Shown in pieces: positions 46,230 to 56,167 of a DNA stretch of 64,000 nucleotides. Position 1 is the first letter of the stretch. Each line of letters begins with the position of its first letter. Source of the DNA: Dillenia suffruticosa. Taxonomy: Eukaryota > Streptophyta > Magnoliopsida > Dilleniales > Dilleniaceae. Made by a program: the position numbers and the translations under genes. The stretch covers positions 29,644,761 through 29,708,760 of the forward strand of contig JAVTVX010000012.1 in the NCBI GenBank assembly GCA_033439265.1, read 5' to 3'. Below the pieces are notes generated by a model. That model saw nothing but the letters and a program-made list of their open reading frames with translations. It made no database searches and was not told the DNA's origin.

Positions 46230-46990
46230 TTAGTGGCTGCTTTTTGTGTGCTGAAGTTCTTCTTTTTATTTTTTTTTTCTTTTGGTTGATTTGCAGTTTA
46301 GCTTGCAATGCTCCTTCCACTTAACCTTCAACCCTCATTATTCTTCTTTATTCTTGTGCCTGTAAAACATTCAGAAATTTTGCCAAGGTAATTCTTGACA
46401 AATCTTTAGTATTCTCTCATGAAGTAATAGTAGTTTCGAATCTTTCGGGGATAGTAACAAGTATTTTCTGAATTATTCTAGAATCAGAAAATTCATAACC
46501 AAGCAATCTTACTTTGTTAGCAATGCTAAGAAGTTTATCAACATATTGTTTTGTTGTCTCTGACTCCTTCATTTTCAGCATCTCAAATTCTCTTACCAGA
46601 TTTAGCACTTTCATTATCTTGGTCCTTTCATCTCCTTCATATTCATTCCAGAGGAGAATTTAGATTTGAAATACTGATTTCATGGTCATGATTCTGATCG
46701 TGGGCTATAGTAAATAAAGAAACTCTTGCCTTTGACTTACTTACTTTCTTGTCCTTATGAATTATGATCTGAGCCATTGTTGGATTGTCTGACAAAGGAG
46801 GAACATTGTAGTCTTCCTCAACAACTTTCTAGAGATCATTTGCCTCTAGGTGTGCCTTCATTCTGGCTACCCAAACATGATAATTTTCACCATCAAACAC
46901 AGGCGGTGCTAGTGATGAGAAAGTTGTTTCAGAATTCTTACTTCATAGGTTGAAGCAAGATGTTCAGGCTTTAATGGTGGGATTCATTCA
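46230..46990 (-). pseudogene. Copia gag
   Basis: VREFEMLKMKESETTKQYVD, KVRLLGYEFSDSRIIQKIL and TIPERFETTI are the conserved core of plant Copia Gag (UBN2 type). The N-terminal part is frameshifted. Confidence 0.85.
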
Positions 46991-47268
46991 GTTCACACAT
47001 CCTTTTAAGAAGATAGCTTTGATACCAGCTAAAGGTATTTTATGCTTTGTTAACAAAATAGTACACAAGAACGAAAGAAAATTGGAAAAAGAGAGATACT
47101 TCTCGTTGATTGATGATTTACTTAAATAGAAAATTTTGCAATAAAGAAATAAAAATAAAATAATAGTAACAAACTTCTTAAACTTTAGTTACTAACAGTA
47201 ACAATTAGTAAATAATTGAAAATCAAAAAAGATTTTGATCAAAATAATGCTACAAATTTGTAGGAACA

Positions 47269-47615
47269 ACTACTGATGCATAGATTCAATAGAGATTAAC
47301 TACTCGGAACTTGTGGAAGCTCTCTCATCCCCGGTAGCCCCCTCATGTCCTCAATTCCACATCATTAAGGAAAGCCAAAACCTTATGTGTTAAATCTTAA
47401 TTAGTCAAGTTCTCTTTGTTCATTGAGAGGGCGAATATACAGATATCTTGACTAAATAGGGTTATTAGCCCCTCCGGGGTTCATGAGTTAATTTTCCCTC
47501 CCAATGAGATATATTATATATATGTTAAAGAGTGATATGAGGGAATTTGACTTCTTTTAGAAACTAGTTTGCTTCTCCTTTTATTAAAATAAATGAATAA
47601 AGAAAGAAAGAAATA
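47269..47615 (+). pseudogene. LINE segment 4: RNase H end, 3' UTR and A-rich tail
   Basis: IDSIEINYSELVEALSSP, CPQFHIIKE, VLFVHREG and DILTK are the C-terminal RNase H motifs of plant LINEs. A short 3' UTR follows. The segment finishes in AAAATAAATGAATAAAG and three GAAA units (about 47585-47613), a decayed poly-A-like tail. The tail directly meets the GT31 exon at about 47615. Together with segments 1-3, net LINE length is about 1.95 kb. Confidence 0.82.
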
Positions 47616-47665
47616 AGATGTCCGGTCCCATGGATATATGGTGGGTTTACTTCTTCAGGCCATTC
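47615..47665 (-). pseudogene. GT31 beta-1,3-galactosyltransferase, third recognisable exon, upstream part
   Basis: After an acceptor ending TGTAG, the minus strand reads EWPEEVNPPYIHGTGHLIS, matching EWPEEVYPPYANGPGYVIS of plant GALT proteins. The match stops where the LINE A-rich tail begins, so the exon was the insertion target. A probable other half is at 21980-22022. Confidence 0.88.
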
Positions 47666-47766
47666 CTACAGTCCAGAGGCAAAGGGTGCAAATTAGAAGC
47701 TAGCGTGACAAACTTTTGAAAGGGCATCATAAACCCGCAGAGTTTGAAAGAGTCGAAGATTCATAC
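47666..47766 (-). other. GT31 gene intron
   Basis: About 101 bp in minus-strand sense, beginning GTATGA and ending CTGTAG, between the GNLNLLH exon and the EWPEE exon. Confidence 0.75.
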
Positions 47767-47939
47767 GTTATATGTGACTGGGCATTTACACTTCTCAAAG
47801 GCTGATGCAAGAGGTTCAGGTTTCCAACGTAAAGAGATCGTCTATGAGATATGCCCTCTATTTCCTTTAATACAGTATATACCCTAACAAATGTGTCATC
47901 ATCATATTTCATGATGTATGCTGTTGTCACATTTTGGAC
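47767..47939 (-). pseudogene. GT31 beta-1,3-galactosyltransferase, catalytic exon
   Basis: After TATCCAG, the minus strand reads VQNVTTAYIMKYDDDTFVRV, then VLKEIEGISHRRSLYVGNLN and LLHQPLRS. MKYDDDTFVRV contains the DDD motif that coordinates Mn2+ and UDP-galactose in GT31 enzymes; all three Asp are kept, while the usual Cys before them (MKCDDD) is Tyr. A one-base loss after PLRS shifts the frame, but the last codons (PVTY) are still recognisable before the donor GTATGA. Confidence 0.93.
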
Positions 47940-48050
47940 CTGGATAGAAGATATTTGGGAAATTTGTGTTGATGCATGCAACTCAGACCCAGTGACTACA
48001 TATTGACAAATACAAGGACTTCAAAATCAGAAATGGAAGTTTTAACTCAC
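47940..48050 (-). other. GT31 gene intron
   Basis: About 111 bp, donor GTGAGT at 48050 and acceptor CCAG at 47940, between the ICEFG-equivalent exon and the VQNVT exon. Confidence 0.78.
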
Positions 48051-48176
48051 CCCAAACTCACATGGCAAGAGGCTTATGCACAACAAGCTCATAACGGTCC
48101 ATAAATGGCATGACCACAGTATCACCAAAAATTTTGCTTCCTTCTTCATTATTGCATTTACTTCTTTTCTCGGATT
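48051..48176 (-). pseudogene. GT31 beta-1,3-galactosyltransferase, first recognisable exon
   Basis: Following ATGTAG, the minus strand reads NPRKEVNAIMKKEAKF, then (after a one-base loss) [16 protein letters not shown] and KPLAM with a stop, ending before GTGAGT. It corresponds to [41 protein letters not shown] of the family. Exons further 5' (transmembrane, galectin-like domain) were not recognised; they may lie beyond the Copia element to the right or be lost. Confidence 0.88.
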
Positions 48177-48613
48177 CTACATGTCAATATTATGCATGAC
48201 AAAATGTTGAGTATGAACTAAAACAAACAAATTATATTTGATGGAGACAAAAAAGTATAGCACAAAAATAACTTTCAACAAATTGAAATGATCATCCTTG
48301 AGTAGTGGCTTCAACAAATAGAAAAGTTCATCCTTAAATCGTACCAAAATATGACATGCCACTTTGAGAGGCTACGTTGATCATTTGGTCATCAATTCAC
48401 TTCGGCTAAGAAACTTCCATCAGAGAAGAATACCAAATTCTAGCACCATGAGGAACAGAAAAACCATAGGAATTGTCGTATCAAACCACACCTTTTAACC
48501 AAATTTTATGGGTATTTAGAATAGAACACTTCGAATATATCTTCATCTAGTGAAACAACATACCTCAAACCTCACCTCCCAAATCGTGACATACAAATAT
48601 TTCATTAGAGAAT

Positions 48614-48648
<35 letters not shown>

Positions 48649-49000
48649 TATCTTCACGATCCATGGTATCGATAGAAGTCCCCACTAACAAGAAGATATC
48701 CAAAATACCATCTCATAGCTTTGTTTGCAATTTCCAGAACCAACCGCACTCATGCATAATATGAAACCTAAAAATATAAAGTTTACCTGTGCAACAAAGA
48801 AATGGGCAACAACCGTTGAGAAAAATAACTTAATGCAAAATTACGTGGCACATCATGTTAAATCATCAGAATTAAAATTTTAATAAGTGAAATTGAAAAA
48901 CTCAAATCAAATAGAAAAGGAACCTGATTTCATAGCTGAAGAACTCAATTGTTTGTAATCCGAGTTTGGGTGAAATCCTAGATTCAACCTTTCGGATCAA
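48177..49000. other. Flank or intron upstream of the GT31 exons
   Basis: No confident exon. A 61-codon minus frame (48177-48362) has no recognised domain. An AAT trinucleotide tract lies at 48609-48645. Minus-strand 5' exons of the GT31 gene would be expected here if intact. Confidence 0.4.
48609..48645. repeat. (AAT)n microsatellite
   Basis: About twelve uninterrupted AAT/ATA units. Confidence 0.97.
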
Positions 49001-49342
49001 ATGTATTTTCACAAAATCTCTTTATATGATGGGGGTATCAGAAATTGAAGTGATGAATTGACTTTTATAGTATTAGGGTGACTTTTACTATCTAAATATG
49101 TCTGTTCAGTTTATACCACCTATCCTTAAATCACCCTTCGACATTCTCTATTTAACCCATTATAAATATTAAATGTCCATTGACATCAACATATTTATTT
49201 CCATATTCTATAAGATACTTAAACACAAAATACCTAATTTTTCAAATTTAGTAGATCACTTTCATATGGATTTATCTTAAATGACAGTATGCATTACATG
49301 ATTATTTTATATATAACCCAACGTTGGATTAATCATCCAACA
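49000..49342 (-). repeat. 3' LTR region of the second Copia element
   Basis: The plus strand ends AATCATCCAACA at 49342, followed by ATCTCCCTCTTG. In element sense this is CAAGAGGGAGAT then TGTTGGAT, the classic Copia polypurine tract plus LTR start. The other LTR end was not located. Confidence 0.7.
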
Positions 49343-52170
49343 ATCTCCCTCTTGAGCTATACGTTAAACACTATAATTACATAATTGCGATATAACCAAA
49401 TAAACTCAATTTTTCTATCAGTATTGAAATGTATCTCCAACCAATCTTATCCATCAATCATATCAACCTAGAATCAAGATAGTTTTTGTTTCATTTCTTT
49501 CAAACTCAACCCATCAATGGTTATGTAAATTGATATAACCGATTGACAACCGATTGACATTAATCATGATATGAATATCATGCAATGTGACTTTTAACAT
49601 ACCTATTTCCAACTGGTCTTATTTAATGAGATCGTACCATACTTAATGTTAGAATATGATCTAAAATTGAATTTTTATTTTCATGAAAAATAACATTAAA
49701 TTGAAATAACCGAAAAATTGTCTATATTAGATGGATATTTAAAATCACAAACTCCCACTAAAAGTGAATATCCAAAAATAACATGACACCATACGAGTAG
49801 TGTGTTCATAAATCTTTCTGGGTGACAATCCCTTAGTAAGCGTACAATCATGAAGTTTGTGACAACGTACTTTATAGACAATTGTCCACTTTGAATCCTT
49901 TACTTATTAACTAGGAACTTGATGTCAATATGCTTTCACATTGTTGAGTTCCTATTGTAATTGGAATAGAGATTTATCAATTTATTGTCACAAAATAATC
50001 TGAATGGCCTGTCAATCTCATTCATTATCCATTATCCTATGACAAAGTTTCATAGCCATATTCCATGGGTGGATACTTCTTAACATGCTATAAATTTAGC
50101 TACCATAATGGAAGAGACTATAAAAGACTATTTAACACTTTTTCAAAAAATAACTCCTCCTGTTAGCATGTACATGTTGCCTCATGTAGATTTCATATTG
50201 TCTTGATATCCCCAAAATCGAAGTTAGTATACCGAATGATCTCAAACTTATATGACTTCTAATATGTGAGTATATGTCGTTATGTTCTCTATAAGTACCG
50301 CAAGACCTGTTTGGCTGCTTTCCAATGGTCTATTCTCTAGTTACTTAATTATCTTCCCAACATTCCAGTAAGGTACACAATATTCAAATGTATACATACT
50401 TGAACATATATCAAACACCCCATTGCTGATGCGTAGGAAATCATCTGTGTTTTCCATTTCTCAAAGTCATTTTTGGAGCACTGTTTGAGACAAAACTTGT
50501 CTCCCTTAACCATAGAGATATCTCCTGATTTATAATCTCAAATGTCATATCTTCCGAGATTCCTTTTGACATGTAAAATCAGAAATAAAAATATATATAT
50601 CTACTCTTACAGAATTTATGGTATACACAATTACTAACCGAATTCATCTCAAAATCTAATGATATGATGACAAGGTAAAATGTGAAATACTACTGTAGAG
50701 ATGTCAAACTTTCACAAATTTCCTTAATTGTATAGTTCTAGAGGTGATAGAGTTTGTTCTTCTTGAATGGGGGTATCCAATATTATCTTATTCTATTATG
50801 TTTTGAACAAGATCAAAGATATAAACCTAATCAAATCTAATAACACCAGTGCGAACATGTTTCTCTTGCAAAACAATGTCTCTAACCATATCTCCCCCAC
50901 AAACTCAACATCCTCAAAGAGCCGGCTACTTCCCGACTCAAAAATGAACTTATTTGTAAGATCATAAAATTTATACCCTTTAAACTTTTCAAAATATCTT
51001 ACAAAATAACAACTAATTGGCCTAACGTCTAGTTTTCTTTCATTAGACCTAATAGACCAAAACTCAATTGGACAACCCCAAATATACAGATGATTTAGAC
51101 TAAAATGTGCATCTATCCAAAGTTCGTAGCGGTTTCAATAGTTGCCTTAGTAAGAAACCCTGTTCAAAATGTAGGCTGCATTCTTAATTAAGATTTATCT
51201 ACAATTAAATATATGTATCCATATCGTGAATATTGTCTATGGACATAATAAAATATCTTTAACCATTTCAAGAATAAAAAAGAGTGGCCTACAAATATCT
51301 GTATGTGCCAATTCTGAGACGCTTGAAATCTTATTGGCTTCATCTCTCATTTTGTTAGTTTGTTTTCCTTTTATATAATTTATATACGTATCAAAATTTG
51401 TGAAATCAAAAACAATCAAGAATTCTTTTTAACACAACAAGAGAAATTCTCATTGGTTAATTTACATTTTATACTTCAAATACTAGTTTGCAAAAATTCA
51501 CAAAATGAAGTAATGGTATCTATCAGATAAAGATTATTAGATCATGATAAAGAACTGAAATCAACCAATTTGGATTTAAGAAAAAAACTAACTTTTCTAT
51601 TTCCGAAAGAACGATTAAAACCAAAATTGTCCAATACAGATATAGAAATCAAGTTCCGTCTAAAAACGGTACAACAAACATTTCATTTAAATCTAAATAG
51701 AATTTGGTCTTTAACAATAATTTAAATCTTCCTATTGTTTCTACCAAAACTTTATTGTAATCGCTTACGTTGATATATCTTTCACTATCATTTGACAGTC
51801 AGCGATTTAGGCAACCCTGTGCAGACACACTAGTGTGAGTGGGTAGAATGTTATCACAAAGTGTGTCCTAATATTAAAGTTAAATTAACTTCAGGACAAA
51901 CCAAACTAAAAAATATAGCAACATCCTTATCATGTTTCATTTTCTTTCGTTTCTTGTCTTTAATGATCAAGTGTTCTAGACCCTTATACCATTTTCAAAT
52001 AATATTTGCCAAGAGTGTATCAATTTTAGTCTTTTCATTCTTGACAAATTGTCTCTCAATATCCGTAAAGAAAGATTTAGCCGTCATAACCGATTTAAAC
52101 ATAATGCTTGTGAATGTTTCTAAGATGGTTCACTTTATCATATGTTTCTAGAATAGTCCACTTTATCATC
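49343..52170 (-). mobile_element. Ty1/Copia element 2, degenerate
   Basis: Minus-strand motifs in order from high to low coordinate: TDIERQFVKNEKTKIDTLLA (gag, about 52080-52010); FTNFDTYINYIKGKQTNK and ELAHTDICRPLF (pre-integrase/integrase, 51410-51270); YELWIDAHFSLNHLYIWGCP and ISCYFVRYFEKFKGYKFYD (integrase-RT hinge, 51140-50960); MISYASAMGCLIYVQVC and LNIVYLTGMLGR (RT end, 50460-50345); HWKAAKQVLRYL (RNase H); and LTKGLSPRKIYEH (49850-49800, the element tail). The RT palm is largely missing between 50750 and 50620. Full of stops. Confidence 0.85.
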
Positions 52171-54030
52171 ATTAGACACATGTGATTCAACATCTCCCAC
52201 TTTTCTTTCTCCCTCTTTTCAGAGGTACTATTATTTGTAAGTAATAGGAAGAATCAATCTTTAACATAAGATCTAAATTCATATTTGAAATTCGAGCCAT
52301 TCAACTTAAAAATCAATCTAAGTTCAGTATTAATATTGGTGAAAATAGTATTAACTGTCAATAGAGAACAATAATCAATATATGTTTACATAGAACTTTA
52401 AAATCATATATATTCAAATATGAATAATCTCCATCACAAGATACCGGACATTCCATTAATATTTCATTTTTTAACAAAATAATTAACTTATAAATGGTAT
52501 CTTGGTGTAGTAATCAAACACTAACAATAAGAACATGTCAATCAATTATTTTTCTTTGGGCTGATGAATTGGTCACATATAAAACCGAATAATTGTCATA
52601 TATTTATTGTCATAAGGCATACATGCAATTTTTTTCAAATTTGGATTTTTCTTTGAACCGATCAATACTCACATGAATTATATACACACAACCTTTTATA
52701 TCCAAAATAAATTAATTATCATGAGAGATGTCACTTTGATGACATGTTGTTTCAATTAATTTATTTCAGGATATATACAAAACTATAGGCGTAGTAATCA
52801 AATGCTAACAATAAGAATATGTCAACCAATTATCTTCCTTTGTGATAATGAATTGGTCACATGTAAAACTAAAAAATTCTCACATGTTTATTATCACAAG
52901 ATGTACATGCAATTCTATCAAGTACGAATCTTCTTTTGAACCGATTGGTACTCATATGAATTGCATGCACAACTTTTTATATCCCAAAGCAAAATTAATT
53001 TTCACAACAAAGATCACTTTGATAACATATTATTTCAATTAATTCATCTCGAGATATTGCAGCTGGCTGCCCTAGCCTTTCATCCTTTTCCTTTCAATTT
53101 TCCAACAATAATAAATCTTTTCTTTGTGAGTTTTTCTTTTCAATTGTTTTTAATTTATTTTTCTGGTCAAAAGTTTATTAAAATCTTGATTTTCAATGAT
53201 TGCAAGATCTAATTGGATATATTAATTCAATATACTATATGTATTTATTTAATTCTTGCACGTCATGAATCATGATTTTCTAGAGTTTATTGAATAGTGA
53301 CCAATATTTAATAAATGTAGAATAATCTACAACCATTTAAAAATAGCAAAATTTGTTTGTTTTTAATAGAGTGGTGAATGACAACATGTCATGGAATTAA
53401 ATAATCTAATCCCAACAATCCCGATATGTGTTTGTCACTTAGAATTGGGTCTCTCTAGTTCTTAATACTGTCAAAATATTAAATCCAACGAGAGTCTCTT
53501 GGGTTGTCTTTCGATTAGGGAAGTAATTAACGATGGTATCTTGATTACCGAAGAAGTAAGAAGAGATTGGTTGTTTTGTGGTACGTAATAACTATAACCA
53601 ATTTATCTATCATTGTTGAAATCTTTAACTAAGTCGATGATCAATCGAATGAAATCAATGTGAATATAATTCATTTGGCTAAATTTTATTCTTATTGATA
53701 TTTTCTCTTTTAGTAGGTATTATTTAATTGTCTTGTTTTAATTGATTTTGTTTATTTATTTTATTAGGTTATTTAAACTCAAACCCCCACATTTTTATTT
53801 TTATTTTATTTTTCTTAAAAGAGATAAATCTACTGTTCCCTGTGAATTCGACCCTACTCACCCTAGACTCATCTTTTGTGAAATAGGTATTTTTATTTTT
53901 GGTTGAATTGACACCCACCAGTCAAATATCTCTATGCTTGTGACGAACATGTTCAAGCTTTTGATATGGATCCTTATTCAATAGACTCGATATCTATATA
54001 AATCCTAACATCACTTTGTTTTTTTCTATC
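52171..54030. other. AT-rich flank, unassigned
   Basis: No gene recognised. It includes a 284-bp tandem duplication (52507-53057). 53820-53930 contains TTCGACCCTACTCACC and TTGAATTGACACCCACCAG, text reminiscent of the ends of some plant LTR elements. This is only a resemblance. Confidence 0.4.
52507..53057. repeat. 284-bp tandem duplication
   Basis: GTAGTAATCAAACACTAACA at 52507 recurs as GTAGTAATCAAATGCTAACA at 52791. ATGAATTGGTCACAT, TTGAACCGAT and TTTCAATTAATT recur in the same order. Identity is about 80-85% by eye. Confidence 0.85.
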
Positions 54031-54289
54031 ATTCCCAGAATTTGCTGAATTTTATATCTTTTATTGAATGTAAAGTAATCTGTTAATAAACTTAAGTTAA
54101 CAACCTAAACAAAAAAAAAAAAAAAAATCTGATTTGCAATAATAATGAAATCTTAAGTAATAAAAATTGAATTCAAAACAAAACAATAATATACTCACAG
54201 AATCCTTATCTACAATAAAAAAGTATTATCTTCAACAGTATAAAATCTGTAATAAAAGATGCAATCTTTAGCACTACTCCTTGCTTCTT

Positions 54290-55870
54290 TTGCTGCAAAC
54301 TCCGGTATTCCACCTTGGCTCTTCAAATCTAGATTTAGGCAATGAATTGGTCAAAACATTAGCAAGCTAGTCTTTGGTTTTACAATGCACCAGCACAACC
54401 TGTCACGCTCTGACCCTCTAGTCAAGCACGCAACAACCGCAGTGTTATCCCTAAATACGTGTGAATCCAACCCCGTGTTCCAAGATAAAGTGGCGATTGT
54501 TGCGTGCTTGACTGAAGGGTCGGGGTGTGACACAATCTCTTAGTTATTTTGAACCTCTCTAATAAAATAGTACTTAATCTTGAAGTGTTTCATTTTCCCA
54601 TGAAAAACTGGATTATTAGAGATGGCAATGGCAACTTAATTATCAACATAAATCTCGGCTACTTTAGCTAAGTCTGTCAGAATTTTCCTCAATCACAAAG
54701 CTAAATTAACAGCTACAGTTGCAACTATGTATTCAGCCTCGGCTGTTGATTGTGCAACAACATCCTGCTTACTGGAACTTCATGAAAAAACTCTTTATCC
54801 AAATGAGAATAGATATGCATATGTGCTTCCCATATCATCAAAGAAACCAGACCAATCACTATTAGAGAAACCATACAAGGCTGATCTATTTGATTTCTTA
54901 AACCATATATTCCATAGTCAATAGTGCCCTTAATATATCTTAGCATGCTTTTTGTAGTTTTAAAATGAGATGTAGTTGCACGATGCATAAATCTAGACAA
55001 AACAAACAACTGACAACACCTCTATACAAGCCTTCATCAACTAGATCTGTACCATCATCTTTGCATAACTTTTCATTTTGCATCATGGGAGGAGTAGTAT
55101 CCTAGCAATTCTTCATCCTAAATTTGTTTTAAAACATCCATAGAATACTTTTGCTGACCAATGAAAAGTCCTTCATCTCTTTGATGTACTTCCATGCCAA
55201 GAAAAATTGATGCAAGTCCAAGATCTATCATCTCAAATTCCTCATAATCATTCCTTCATAATCTGATCTTTAAACTACACTACAAAGTTTAAATTATTCC
55301 GATCACAAGTAAATCATTGGCATATAATGACAGGATAACAATGTCCTTATCTTGAGTCCTCATATAAATAGATGATTCACTCAAACTCTTTTTGAAACCA
55401 GTACCCTCCAAATCATTAGCAATCTGGCTACACCAACCTTTTGGAGGTTGTGTAAGGCCATAAAAAGCCTTATTCATTTTATAAATTTTTTTCTCCTTTC
55501 TTTCAATAATGAATTCTTTAGGTTGCTGAATAAAAATTTCCTCTTCTAAGTGGCCATATAAAATTGCAGATTTAACATCAAACTAGAAAATTTTTTAGAT
55601 TTTCTGTGCTGCAAGTGCCAAAACCAATCTGATGGTGTCTATCCATGTAACAAATGCAAATGTCTCTAGGAAATCCACTCCAAATTGCTCAGCATATCCC
55701 TTAACGACTAGGGTGCCTTGTACTTATTGATAGAGCCGTCCACATTTAGCTTTCTCTGAAAAGCCCATTTAACACCAATCAATTTTTTGTGAGTTGGCAT
55801 GTCAATAGTACCCAAGTCTGGTTTTTTTCGATCAGGCTGAACTCATCCTTCATTGCAGCTACCCATTTTG
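54290..55870 (-). mobile_element. Ty1/Copia element 3, RT-RNase H fragment
   Basis: WVAAMKDEFSLIEKNQTW begins the RT next to 55870, where the Gypsy LTR cuts it. MNKAFYGLTQPPKGWCSQIA and SLYANDLLVIG follow; the YVDD box has become YAND, losing a catalytic Asp. FMHRATTSHFKTTKSMLRYI and GTIDYGIYG belong to RNase H, and VVLVHCKTKD and LPKSRFE close the protein. A 132-bp fold-back interrupts it at 54401-54532. Confidence 0.87.
54401..54532. mobile_element. 132-bp fold-back made of two inverted LTR 3' termini
   Basis: The left arm starts TGTCACGCTCTGACCC and the right arm ends GGGTCGGGGTGTGACA. Arms of about 40 bp pair through AGTCAAGCACGCAACAA and its complement. The loop contains TTATCCCTAAATACGTGTGA, text also present near the start of the solo LTR at 10219 and its duplicate. 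Flanks are CAACC (54396-54400) and CAATC (54533-54537), a 4/5 target duplication. The Copia frame continues on both sides. Confidence 0.85.
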
Positions 55871-56136
55871 TGTAGCACCTAGATAGAGAAAAAAATTTTT
55901 TAAAAAAAAAAGGAGAGAAAATGAGAGAAAAGTCAAAATTTCTTACTCTCTCTCCTTTCCTCTCACTTTCCCGCAAACCCCAAAACCCCCTTTTTCTCTC
56001 ATCTCTCTCTCTCGTCTCTCACTCTCTCCCTCTCCTTCGGCTTCTCTCTCTCTCCCTCCTTCACTCACTTCATTTTTCTTCCTCGGTTTTCAATCTCATC
56101 TCCCCCTCTCTCCCTCTGTTTACACACACACACACA

Positions 56137-56167
<31 letters not shown>

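Larger units (their letters stand above)
42910..47268 (-). mobile_element. Ty1/Copia retrotransposon, near full-length, decayed
   Basis: Short LTRs flank it: 42910-43122 (TGAAGGTATTTTATGC) and 47030-47268 (TAAAGGTATTTTATGC), about 80% identical. Element-sense text directly inside the right LTR reads TGGTATCAAAGCTATC, an almost perfect tRNA-iMet primer-binding site (rc of 47012-47027). Genes on the minus strand run gag, protease, integrase, RT, RNase H, the Copia order. The 5-bp flanks (TTAAG and ACTAC) do not match, so the target duplication has decayed. It lies in the LINE RNase H region. Confidence 0.9.
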
